Shown here in pieces: positions 52,700-64,000 of a stretch of 64,000 nucleotides of DNA; the stretch's first letter is position 1; each line of letters begins with the position of its first letter. The notes under the pieces were generated by a model. That model was not told the DNA's origin and did no database searches. It worked only from the letters and a program-made list of their open reading frames with translations. Location of the stretch: positions 40,275,058 through 40,339,057 of the forward strand of contig NW_024037059.1 of NCBI RefSeq assembly GCF_015706575.1. The letters run 5' to 3'. Origin of the DNA: Patiria miniata (Eukaryota; Echinodermata; Asteroidea; Valvatida; Asterinidae). The position numbers and the translations under genes are program-made.

Positions 52700-55600
52700 A
52701 ATCACTTACGTTTATGTCCCCGGCCTGAGCCAACAGTCCAACACAAAACAGACTTCAGGTTTGAAGGAAACACACTCGTTGAGGTCCACTGAATAGCTCC
52801 TTTGTACACCCTGGTTGCCCAGACCTAAATAAAACATCATCCTTGTTCTACGGGTGCTCTGGTTTTACAAAATGCTGCTTACTTACTTTGGCACCCACAT
52901 TTTCAGTGCACCATTTCGAGAACTTTGGCTCTTCACCGAAATCTTTGTCAACATTCTATCTCCTGCAGATAACCTTTGACCTTTAACCCCCATTATCCCC
53001 GCGCGCTACTTGGGCAGACAAAAGTTACACTGTACTATCAGCCAAGATAAGCTGCCGCACTTTTTAATCTCTTGATCCTGAAAAGTATGTCGGTTGTGGA
53101 TTTTGTTTTGCCTTCTTGTATACTTTTTTTTTTGCGGTGAGATTACACCGGACGAATCTTCTTGAAAAATGAACTAGTTCAAATAGAACATCTGATGCTG
53201 TTTAGTTGTGCAGAGGTGGTCAGGTTCATGGGCTTCTTACCACAATTTTCCAAACACTGTGTGGTGGGAAAAAATAGGTCGGGGTTTCATGTGAGGACAA
53301 ACTGAAAAGAAAGTTAAAAGACAACAAAGGACAGAGGGAATCTCACATTGCCGTTTTTTTAATGTCAATCAAGGATGTGCATGACTGCAACCATTAAAAA
53401 AAGGTATACAAATGAAACCTTTCACCAAAAACGTCACGATTGGATTTCTGAATCATAGACAATTATATGCCTGGTCAGTGGCGTAAATCTGAAAGAAACA
53501 TGTATATACATGTACTTACGTTTTTAAACACTGACGTTTTGGCGTCTTCGTATAAAAAGAGCATGAATACGCGTGAATTGAATCATGTTTTCCTTCGTCC
53601 CGTGTTATTCTATACAAGTATACATGTACAGTAAATGTCATTTTGTTGTGATAACGCGGGAACGAGGCGTATCATCATACAAGCTAGTTTCAATGACATT
53701 TGGGCCGATGGATTAAATACACACTATTGGACTACATTTCCTGGTTTTGTTCTTACGGGGAATTCCATCGTGAAGTACATGTAGTTTCATTTTGGAGAGT
53801 AGTGGATTTGTCAAGGCTCGGTGAGAATATTGCAAACACGCCAATGGTGCAGTGAGATTTTTTTTTATTTACATGTATTTATATTTGAGTTTGGGGATCG
53901 CAAAATGTCGTTCACATACACGCGGGGAAGGAACGTGGAAATTGAATAGGCAGAAGCAGGTATTATCGTCTACAAATGAAGCAGCCATGCAGTGCCGCTG
54001 TGAAAAGGATGTTTGTGTCGTGCCTATTTATCGGAATCCGTTCAGAAACATGAATATGCAAATTAAAGTCACAACTTGAATAGACAGTACCCGTGCACGT
54101 TTACTTTTTTATGTGAACGTCTTGGTACCAAACACTGACTAGTCAAGTCACAGATTTGATTTTACCCACTTGTTGTTTGCGTGAGGAATTGAACGGAAGT
54201 TGAGGTCAACAATTTTATACTACTCTCTATTTACCAACTATAACAGCAAAATCATATGCTGTAGACTTTAGCTGTTCTTAGTCGTAGCAAGAGGGCGGGC
54301 TTATACATGTTCATTCGTCCGTTCATCATATGGCGACAAGTGAATGGCGCCCCCTTTCGTCATGTGTCGGTAAAACAAATCCACGTGACGTCATCAGGCG
54401 AATCTCGTGAAAATAAAATCTGTTAAAAAAAAATGAACTTCAACACTTGTAGTTCCAGATCTTTTACATTCAAATTTTTAATAAAACATCGAGTATTCAC
54501 AGAGTAAAACTGCAAAAACAAGTTCAGGTGTTTTATTGTCCAATTCGATAAAGAACACCATTCCACTTGAACACCTTGTCCACTCATCCTATTGGTCATT
54601 GATACATCTGTTTGGGTACATCCCGTAGAATACAAAACTTATCATTTGTAAGAGGCGGTGTGGACAAAAACTCCCGAAGGAAGTTCACGTAAGTGGGTTC
54701 ACAAACGCTCCTCGCATATTCGCATAAGATAAACAAATTATACTCATTAAAAAGCCATTCAACTAAAAACTAAACTTCTAATCGGCAGAATCATTGCACT
54801 CGCTACTCCACCACCGGCTGAAAAATCATTGCCAAAAAACAATTGCACAAACTTTCTAAAATCAAATCCAATTTTCGAGAACATCCCAAGTTAAAACGAA
54901 AAAAACACCGAGATCTCTCCTACCAGCGCATTTCCCAATCACTCCAAACAATAAAAAAAAAATTAAAAATTAATCACACTATGAAGAAACGCAGTGCTAT
55001 TGCTAATTCTAACATTCTCAAAACATTTATACATAGAAGAATCTTTCATCTTCTCTTTGTAAGCTTCATAATAATTCAGATTCTTTTGTAGATTATTTCA
55101 ATCTTAATTAAAGGGACGTAGGGCATACAAGTACTCTTCAAGATCGTGTACATAAAAATACTGACAATTGCAATCGGACTTATATATATTTGCGTAGAAC
55201 AATGAATGGAGCCTGTTGAATCATATCATTGCGAATTACTTGTTCCATTCAATAAATAATGGATGATAAGGCAGTCTTCTCTAAACTGTATTTTCAGCTT
55301 ATCGAACATTTCAGTAATATGCCTCGTGAAATGATGTCCTTAGTTAATATAGAAAACGAGAGTATAGAGTATTTTAATTTCTTTGAACATGTTTGGCATG
55401 TGTACCAAATATTTAAGCATGATGTTACTTTACATTTCAATAAAAAAAAATGCAGCTCGTAAATTTTCGGTCCAGACAGCCATATTAAAGAAATATCACC
55501 ACAAATAAAGCGGCAGCTAACATTGTACACCTTAAAGTGTGCGGGAAGCATGCTTGAAGGCTAGGAAAAAAAGTTGCACTAACAGCGCCCCCAGTCAGTG

Positions 55601-55724
55601 TTACAGGTTACAGCGCCCTCTAGTCTATGTGGAGGGCGACCTCTATCGACGCGAACACGCCCTCTGTCGGCGGAAGCACTCCCTCTATGAGCAGTTGCAG
55701 GTAGATTTGGCGGAAGCACTCCCT
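52700..55724. other. Intergenic between the two Rab-like genes
   Basis: No gene supported. A TACATG run lies near 53500-53640. Open frames near 54843 and 55259 (plus strand) are Lys- and Asn-rich and unrecognised. Several AGCGCCCTCT-type words occur at 55580-55690. Confidence 0.45.
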
Positions 55725-55750
55725 CTATGAGCAGTTGCAGGTAGATCTGG
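55671..55750. repeat. 40-bp tandem duplication across a stop codon
   Basis: CGGAAGCACTCCCTCTATGA followed by GCAGTTGCAGGTAGATTTGG (55671-55710) is repeated at 55711-55750 with a single C/T difference. On the minus strand each copy encodes the last codons and the stop of the second Rab-like gene. The copy used in the reading frame is the right one, and the left copy falls in the 3' UTR. Confidence 0.95.
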
Positions 55751-58700
55751 TCTTTTTCTCGTTCTTGTTTCTGTCGTGGTTGCTGTGGTCGAGGTGAACG
55801 GCACTGAGGCTGAGGCAGGGGTTACGCTTGGAATACTGAGCACGGAAAAACGACAAATCGAAAAGGGGAGAACAAAAAAATAAGTAAACAATCAAAATAA
55901 GGAGGACTAAATTTCCTTCCATTGCACACTCTGGAAGAGAGCAGTACCATGTACATGAACATGTTTCTGCTGTTTAAGTCAACTCGAACATTTTGACGAT
56001 TTTACATAAATTCAGTTGATAATCTATGAGAATGAGCAAAAGTCAAGTGCAAAGTCAAATAAACTTCTTAATTTAAATCAAACCTTTCTCAATTTGCAAC
56101 ATCTATAGGCTCAGGCACCCAGGCTGCTTAACGACAGACTACAATAGATTCAAAGTGTTGCTTGGTATGAAACCCCCTCTTGTGTCTAAAATGGGACACT
56201 GGAACGAAGTAACAAATATTATAACCAAATCAATGTTCAAATCCACACTTACCACGTTTTCTATAATGTCGTCCGCGAAGGCCTGAAATGCCGACTGGAT
56301 ATTGAGGTCTTCCTTTGCGCTGACTTCGTAAAATATTGCGCCGAGTTGTGATGCCACCTACGGAGGGAGAAACGTTGACAAACTGGTATTCAGAATCATT
56401 GTCACGAAAATATAATATCTTAACTGACAGTTGATACATATGCAAATTGAAATGTCACTCATTGAAGTGTCTTCTTCATTTATATCAGAAATACAGAGTG
56501 TAACGTATCAGTGGTTTAGGTAACACACACACAAATTATTGGTCTAGTACCTTGGCTCCCACTCGTGTTGTGATGGTTCTGTAGTCGTCGAGGTCCATTT
56601 TGTTCCCGACTAGCATCAGCGCAACGTCAGATTCGGCGTACTGAAAAAAAATCCAAAATAATAACAATGATTTTTTTTCCAGTAATTTTTTATCATAAAA
56701 TAATTTCCGAAAGTCGAAAGCCGCGCGCAGGATGGCGATACGAACTTCTGAGAAATGGTGAAAAATGGCAGCTGTTTTATACTGGAAATTGGTACTTGGT
56801 AGTACATGTATGAAAATAGCTGTGTGGCTTTTTTTTTTGATGAATAATTCAACAGATCGACCCTTGAACTCTAACCTTCTCGACCTCCTTCCGCCAGACG
56901 TTGAGAATGTTGTCAAGCGACTCCCGCCGCGTGACGTCATAAACCAAGACCACGCCCATGGCCTTGCGGTAATACATGCTGGTGATGGCGCGGTATTTCT
57001 CCTGGCCCGCCGTGTCCCAGAGCTGTAGTCTGATTGGTCGGCCGTCCGGCAGATCGAACCTGGCGATGTTGAAGTCGATTCCTGATTGGTGAGGGCAAGA
57101 TAATATTATAATTAATTACGATGACGTCACGAGCAGTTCTACGGAAGGGGCGGGGCTATACCTTCTCACATCCCCAACTCTTCATAATTAGTGAAAGATA
57201 CATTCCCAAGTGTTCAAAAGAAGAACAAAACAAGGACAACACAAAAGAAAACATAAACAAACCCCTAAATCTATTCCAAAGTATACCAATCTGAAAAAAA
57301 GATCATAAACTATCCGAAGATCGCGGCCTGCAATACTGAATTCCTTCATTGATGTCCTGATGATTATACAGGGGGACCCCACAAAAATGCAACCCTGCAA
57401 CATTTGCCTTTTTTTCCAAAAACGTGATCTGTGCATTTTTACATTTTGGATAACGGATTAAACCTGAGAGTTTTTCCTTCAAATACTAAAGGAAAAAATC
57501 ATGAAAACAGCACATTGGGTTTCAAAACTCTTCAATAAGTTTGATCTCGTCGTCTCCTGATGACGAACAGAGCACATTGTTCGAAACGTAGAGTTTAACC
57601 CACTGGTTCTTCTCAGAGCCACACAACTCAAAAGAGATATCATTCACAATGGTGTTACCATAAACATTCCATGTCCACCATGCAAACCTACAAGTCTCTT
57701 CAATAAGTTTGATCACAAACTATATGTAAATATAATTTTGTTAAGCCATTCACACTCAGTTGTTTTCTCTTTAAATATTATCGTGACACTGAACTTTGGA
57801 CCTGGGGATAGTCACATTGATATCTCTGGTATTTGGCAAATAATCTCTGATATCTTTTGTGAGGATGGAAACAATATAGTGTCAGATTCAAACACTAGCA
57901 TTTTAAAATATGATAGAAAAAAACAGTCACGTTCCTTCAATGCATATATTATCGCCATGTTGTTAAGTAAAATGTGTTTCTTATATCACGAAATATAACA
58001 AATAATAATAGTTTGAGGGCCAGATGTTTCGATTCTCGAAGAGGTTTCTCGAAGCCAAGATCTTTCTCATGAAATTATATTTTGCGAGAATTATAGAGCA
58101 ATGTTTTAAAAGCATACTACCAAAGTTAGTGAAACATACATGTACATTAAATCGTCAACTCTGTTGTTTTCTTCCGTTTTTAGGTTTGTTTACTTTGGTT
58201 GTTGACTTTATCATGACGTCAACAATTTTCTCACTTCATCTCTTGTTTCTTTTACTGTAAAAACAATTCGGGTTACAGCAATCGGCAGCAACAATTTTGA
58301 CCCTTTTTCTTTACAAGTTTGGCCAGCGTGACAAATACGCGTCACAAACAAAATTTTCCCTTCGTGACAAAAAATGTTTTTTTTTACATGCATGGAAAAA
58401 AAAATTCAGAAGGCAAACACAAAGCCTTTAGATCTGGTGACCTTGTATTTTGCAGATTTTGACTCTGACTAGGCCACGCGTGATTTGACTTGTTATTTCT
58501 GTATCAGAGTGTGAAAAAACCCAGAGAATTGGCAACAGATTCCAACGTACAGAAAGCTAGTGAGTAGCCTTGATATGTGTTTGTAGTTTCGTAGATATTT
58601 TATCCCCCCCAGCATTTCCTTCAATGGTTCAAAGCAGTTAGCCTCGACCCCGATGATACATAAAACAAAAAACGGAAATCATTGGCAGTGAAGCAGTACA

Positions 58701-60364
58701 ACAAACTGAGGAGTGTTGTGTCCGGAAATTGCGACGTCACTCAAAATGATAGGGTATAGTGATTAGTGATAAATTTTCAGCAACATCATGCTCCATTTTG
58801 CAATCCCGGAAGACAGGAAAATGTGTCAATGACAGTCAATGCGGATACCAAAAACACGTGCCGGCTTGACTACCGAGTGTTCTTCCGCGAAAACAAAGCG
58901 CGCCCTTTGGCCAAAACAAAACCCACGCACGTCGTATATTAATCAACCGGCACCAAAACTTACAAATCTTGCCAAACTTTTGCAACTTACACTTTCGTTT
59001 TGAAAATATATCAAGTGACGTAAAACTGCTGTTTACTTTTATTAGTATAATTCGAAGAAACTATATAATTATAACCACAAAAGTTATAAGACCTTATGAT
59101 GACATTTGATAATATATATTTTCTTGGGTAAAATATAGTTACAAAAAAATTAACCCAAATTCATTATAAACATGTAAAGTACGTCATGAATTGTTTTTTT
59201 TAAATAAGTTTTCAACGACTCGGGCGCTTTGTCTTTATGCAAGCATCAGAAGACAGTGACATCTAAGTTAAAGCACTATTTTATTTTTATTGTATGTTAT
59301 TCATTTGTTTTAAAGAATGTCTTCCACATTTTTATACATGCTATTTGATAGACAAATTTAAGCTAGAGTTGTTCTCTGATGGTTCAATGTCAAATACAGA
59401 CATTTTTACGATACTTCAAAAAGTTACAATTCACTGTCAATTTGTGACACTTAAATTTTACATGCACGTCTGCATTTTTATACAGGATGCATGTTGTGTA
59501 ATGAAGTGGAAGATACGAAATTAATTTTAAAATGATTTGTCACTCACCTACGGTGACATCGTAGTTCTCCACGAAGACATTATCAGCTAGCCGAGCCACG
59601 AGGCAAGTCTTCCCCGTACCGCTGTCGCCGATGAGGATAGCAGACAGCGGTAATTCCTCGGCTGGATTCCTCCTAGCCGTGACCACCGAGAAACTCGAGT
59701 CCGCCGAGTCGCTGCCTACATCACCGCCTTCCGTGGAGGAGGAGTCCGAGTAGCGGCCACGGGCCGACCAGGAGGCCCGCTTGAACGCGCCGCGAGCCCG
59801 TATTACCGGCTCCTCGGCGTGGTAACAGATTATGGGAGGGGCCGATGGAGACCGGCTGAGGATGGGTGGTTTCTCGGAACGGTGCGGTGCCTCAGTCTGC
59901 GTAGACTGGCTCCTCATAAGTTTAGGCTTACTCACTGTTCTGGACTCACTCCTCAAGGAATCATCGTGGGAGTTTGGAAGCGAGCTGACGTTGAATCTGA
60001 CCGTAGTCTTGTGGGCTGTCTTAACCCCGGTGGGGTCTGGGGAGGGAGTCATCTTGGACCGCCTAGGTAAAATCTCCTGGGGCGGTTCCACGATCTTATA
60101 CCCCGGGCCTAGGACGGGGCGTCTGTCAGATACCACTTGACCATTCATGTGGTTGGAGGGGTGGCAGGGGTGGGATGAACCGTTTTGAAGGAAGACAGGG
60201 TGTGACGTAGTGGTTCCGTTCCTGGCGCGTGCGCACTCGATTCGGAGTTTGTCATTCTGAGGTGGGGCTCTCTTGGTTGAGACGATATTGGTGTGAGGAC
60301 TGTAGCTGAACATCAGTGACTTCCACTTTCGCTTGTCAAGACACTCGCGTTGCAGCCGAGTGCC
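55725..60364 (-). CDS. Rab-like small GTPase with long N-terminal extension
   Basis: Five exons join in phase: 60364-59548, 57081-56876, 56640-56551, 56357-56253, 55835-55725. From the first internal ATG (60313) the product is 425 residues; a coding start further upstream is possible, because the 60364 border is an acceptor (CACCAG) in an open frame. Residues 1-220 are Ser/Pro/Arg-rich and probably disordered. The GTPase part follows: P-loop GDSGTGKTC at about 229-237, WDTAGQEKY, GNKMD and EVSAK. The C terminus, STCNCS, has two cysteines in a CxC/CAAX-like setting, so prenylation is plausible. The core is closest in feel to Rab26 (YAxxDVALMLxGNK), and a role in vesicle traffic is expected. 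Intron positions and phases match those of the neighbouring Rab-like gene, which supports tandem duplication. Confidence 0.82.
57521..57716. mobile_element. Penelope-like or other retroelement end fragment
   Basis: The stretch is bounded by direct repeats of CTCTTCAATAAGTTTGATC (57528-57546 and 57696-57714). Just inside the left one is CTGATGA, a six-base stem CGAACA/TGTTCG, then AAACG, as in the hammerhead-like ends of Penelope-type elements. Stems I and III of a hammerhead are weak, so activity is not claimed. Confidence 0.45.
57717..59547 (-). other. First visible intron of the second Rab-like gene
   Basis: AT-rich intron sequence between the P-loop exon and the WDTAGQE exon. Apart from the retroelement fragment on its right-hand flank (57521-57716), no exon or bounded element was recognised. 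Confidence 0.45.
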
Positions 60365-63300
60365 CTGGTGACAAAACAATGATACGGTGGAAAAAAGAAA
60401 TACAACCAATGCAAACTTTTACAACTAAAGGTCCAAACGGGGGTTAGTTTCCACTGTAAACGTGCACAGATTATGTCGGATCACGGATGTGCTTCCTCGT
60501 ATCAAACAAGTGGCACACGAACTGTGCGTCAAAAAGGAAATGAGCTTGGATAATGCCAAAATGCACAGCAGTTTTGGTTGAACACACAGAAAGCATGATG
60601 TGTGTACATGTACATCGTCGGGCCTACGTGCCGGTTTATTAGAGTGCAGTTGGACCCAATGAATCACAAAACGGTGGAAGTTGGACCGAGCTATATACTT
60701 AGTGGTAAACAAGCTATATTACGGCACTTATCGATCTATGTAAACGCAATAGATCGGGAAGACCCTTGAAAACGAGGTTGTTTTTTATTTATACAGTTTA
60801 TTTGAACTTGATGCAAGTCGCTGTCCAAATCTATGTTCAAGTCCACGCACAGATGAAGTGCCAACATTTTAGGGGACAATAAGAAGTTGTGTCAACTCAT
60901 CCGCTTGTTAAATTTATTGCCATGCCTTTTAACAGATAATAAAAATCGTATGTACAAGGTCTGAACATAGTCAAGTTCATATTAAAGGTCGCGGAGATTA
61001 AAGGGACATGCTCGTTGTCGGCACATCTGACTGATGACTGCATCAAATGCCCTTTATGGTTTCTCTCTTAATTTCCCCTTATGACGTCACGAATTATGTG
61101 TGACGGTCATGACTCTGCCTTTTTCTTTGTAATCGTCACTCTGAAGATGATTTAATTGGTAGTCACGGATTATCTTTATATGTGTTTGATCAGTTTGGTA
61201 ATATTTGATGATCGATAATAGGTAATATTTGAGGATCGATAATAAAGCACCTTTAATTAAGGAATCGATTTACGGTCTGCGTTATCCAGTTGATATGGGG
61301 CGTTCAAGTGAGCATCGAGCCTTATGACCCTCACTACCTGATTTATTGCATCATAACCATGAAAGGACCGAGGCAGAATCCTTCCGTCTCCATACCCCCA
61401 CTTCCTTCTCCCCCCCCCCCCCCCCCCCCCACCACCACCAACCAACAACAACAACAACAACAACACAGGTTTTTTTTTCTTGCCGGGCCTTCATTGTTGG
61501 TATAATATATTTTGCCACAATTATTGTTCAAAATATGTTTTTATTTTATTTTTTCTAATTCGGTCACTTTCTTTTCTGGCTCCTCCTGTATAAAGAAAAG
61601 TCTAAATCAACAGCAAGACCACATTCTGACGCGAATATACGAATGGTATAGCCGTGTACTCACCCCGCTATGGGCTGTCCTCGTCACCGACCCACTACGC
61701 TTCTGTCATCGTATTTTTTAATCAGTCTAACTCCCAGGGAAATCAACAGAAGGTGGCAAGCACCAATATGGAAGCTTCGCACAACGGTTGACCGTCACGT
61801 TCGCATTAAGTCCGCAGCGAGCGTGAACCGACTCGTCAAACCGTGGGCGAAGGGTACAATTTTTACCGGTGTTTGCAAGCGGGCGTGTGCCGGTTCGATC
61901 CGTGGGTCTGGCTACGGTTCACTGATTGATGCCAGCGATGGCTGGTCGTTCACGAGCGACTCTGCGAAAGTATAAACGTCCACAGTTGTCATGGTTATAT
62001 AGGTCGCAGAAAGAGGAAACTGTAACTGCATACAAAATAGAAATTCAAAGACTGACAATTCAGGCAAAGCCGGTGCATGTTCGCTTACCACTTGAACTTT
62101 GTATAGATAAAAAAAGATCGTGCTGCACGGATAGAATGGAGGCCTATACCGATCTGATTAAATAACAATGTCATAACGTGGCAGTGTCACGAAATGGCAG
62201 GACAAAAAAGAGCAAAGTTTGTCCAAGTTATTACGCGTTATTACTGCTATATACTCGAGGTGACCGTGCCCTTTCGCCTGGAAAATGTGCGCGCGCATTC
62301 TGTGGGAAGGGGAAAAACATTCCCCTATGCGTCTCGGTTTTTCTGATGGTTCCATCGATACTTTTAACGAGCTAACTACCCCTTTAATGTACAAGATAGC
62401 CCTCTGAAAACCCATTTCTTGAAGGCATAGACCCTCATCAAGAATTGCAAGCCAAAACATGAATGCAAAATTACCTTTACAAATCCTCATCATAGACTCA
62501 CATTATGAATTTATTCCTTCATCTTTTAAAAGTGGTTTGACGTAATTATGCTGGCTGTCTAGTCTAAGGCTATTTGGTCCAATCATGAATTGATAATAAT
62601 ATCGGCATTAAATTCACCGTTACATAACAGTTTTCTGTCGCAACAAAACCAGGCTGACATTATATGGCCCGTTCTCACGGCGAGTAAGGTCATAGCAGTG
62701 AGCACAATAGGCAGAGTACAATAGGCTTTGCCATAAGCCGGCAAAAATACCCACTTCCTAGAAATAAGTCTGTCTCATGGATGCAGAACACTGAGAACAT
62801 AACACGTTCAGTGAGCCCAAAGTTACCTATACGCCGACCAACTCCCGATTTTCATACCGTCAATTTATTGTTCTCTTAATGAAGCAATTTTTGGCCTCTG
62901 CACTTTAAATCAAGGATCCCAATGTTAACCGGTCTTTGTTCTTGTATTTATGAGAAAATAAATTATGGGATGAAATTGGACCAAAAAAGATCGTTCTATT
63001 TTGCAATGGCGCGAAAGCGGACCCTTTTTTTTCTTCCCAATTGGTGATGGGCTTTGGAACTGCATTTAGGGAGGGGTGATAATCTTTGGAGGGAAAATTA
63101 CCCACAAGTGACAGGTCAAACCCCCCAAAAATTAACAGAAAATGAAAGAGATTAAATCAAGCTTTAATTTGATTTAAATTTATGTCTTGATCACCGGTGA
63201 GTTTTGTGAGTATTGTTCCCGATTTTAGTTGAGGTATTGATCATTGGTGCCAATTGTCTGCCTCTGATACGTTTACGGAGGTTGGAGTGCCCCTTGAATT

Positions 63301-64000
63301 GGATCCCCAATAAGGGCAAAGGGCACATTCCATCACTACGCCCACCATCTTGCACTGCATCGCCATTGCACTGCATTTTGTTTGGAAGGAATGTTGCAAC
63401 CAGTGACGCTACTTCAGTGGTTGTGTACAAAGTCTATGTAGAGTCAAGAAAAGTTTTTTAAGTATTTCCTAACAAAATTGGAAATGTTTCTCAGTTTTTA
63501 GATTCATGTCTTATCATCGTTTTTGCAATGACTGACCTTCATTGAGATGATATGAAGAAAAAAGCAATATTCTTTGCTTTTATTTTACTGTCATACATTT
63601 ATACCGAAGTAGCCTTAATCTGGGCAAAAACATCATATGTTTTTGAGTGACAATTAAGTTGAAAAGGATAGTTGAAGCACCGCACGTAGTTGAAGAGTTC
63701 ATTCTTATTCCTCTATGGTTAAATCAAATAAAGAACGCATTACATATCACATGAAACCCTTTTAGTTTTTACTGCACCTATTTTTCTATGTAAACATTCA
63801 TGTGCTCAAATTTCTGTGCCGTTTTATAAACAGCTTCGTGAAATCATTCACCTAGTAGCCACCTACATTGGAACCATTTTTACGGCAAAGCAATTTTGCT
63901 TTTACCGTGGCAAATAATTAATAATCACACTTAGATTTTTTTTCTAGAACGTTTTTTTTTTTGCCTTGTTTCAAGTCACCGACCTCAAACACCACTTGCC
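60365..64000. other. Upstream of the second Rab-like gene; no coding exon seen
   Basis: A strong minus-strand donor (GGG|GTGAGTAC, near 61661) follows a GC-richer stretch at about 61670-61970 and could mark a 5' UTR exon, but its frames are stopped. A C-run followed by ACC/AAC triplets lies at 61408-61466. Near 63112-63240 there is a dispersed repeat shared with 45236-45480. No plus-strand gene was found. Confidence 0.4.
63388..63566. mobile_element. MITE family C, copy 2 (right end missing)
   Basis: Matches 40598-40790: TTGTGTACAAAGTCTA, AGTATTTCCTAACAAAATTG, GATTCATGTCTTATCATC and GACCTTCATTGAGATGATAT. The left end ATGTTGCAACC..TGACG is present. The right inverted end is lost after 63566. 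Confidence 0.75.

Noticed and set aside
54843..55091. Lys-rich open frame
   Set aside because: Composition follows the A-rich local DNA. No domain, no splice sites.
61670..61975. Plus-strand open frames near 61.7-62.1 kb
   Set aside because: No family resemblance and no plus-strand splice context. A minus-strand donor there suggests non-coding 5' sequence of the Rab-like gene instead.
1..64000. Endogenous virus or autonomous retrotransposon
   Set aside because: No reverse transcriptase, integrase, capsid or transposase motif was seen in any open frame of the window.

Overview
The window is nuclear DNA of an animal. Every convincing gene is split by introns with GT..AG borders, and three genes end in AATAAA signals. 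The DNA is AT-rich and full of miniature inverted-repeat elements, tRNA-headed SINEs, TACATG runs and the short AGGGCGCT-type motif. Shuffled CCP, C-type lectin, SRCR and WSC exons, together with a stathmin-domain gene, point to a marine invertebrate deuterostome. An echinoderm is the most likely, with hemichordate or amphioxus as alternatives. This assignment is an inference; no species can be read from the sequence.

Layout: (1) 1-3 kb, plus strand: the last exon of a syntaxin (Qa-SNARE), with the rest of that gene left of the window. (2) 7.4-10.2 kb, minus strand: a complete three-exon stathmin-domain gene resembling vertebrate STMND1, with an acylation-type MGCGGS start. (3) 14.7-24.3 kb, plus: a 13-exon gene for a 1018-residue type I membrane protein: signal peptide, CCP-CCP, CTLD-CTLD, CCP-CCP, Ser/Thr-rich stalk, transmembrane helix, tyrosine-rich tail. 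(4) 27.0-37.6 kb, plus: an 8-exon gene for a 429-residue type I membrane protein: SRCR, WSC, CCP, transmembrane helix, PPxY- and YxxL-bearing tail. (5) 39.7-52.5 kb, minus: a Rab-like GTPase with a 183-residue C-terminal exon, no prenylation cysteines, and two candidate first exons. (6) 55.7-60.4 kb, minus: a second Rab-like GTPase with a long disordered N-terminal extension and a cysteine-containing C terminus. The rest is introns and intergenic DNA dominated by small transposon relics, many with terminal inverted repeats (TIRs) and some with target-site duplications (TSDs).

The most interesting content is two neighbouring pairs. The two receptor genes use the same exon grammar: phase-1 extracellular exons, a transmembrane exon going from phase 1 to phase 2, and one terminal tail exon. 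Both tails carry a YQTL motif, and introns of both hold the same 22-bp minisatellite. They read as recognition or adhesion receptors built by exon shuffling. The two Rab genes share intron positions and phases throughout the GTPase fold, so they look like a tandem duplicate pair, yet one grew at its N terminus and the other at its C terminus.

All exon joins were made by hand from splice consensus and reading phase. Every join listed is phase-consistent, but no transcript evidence was available.
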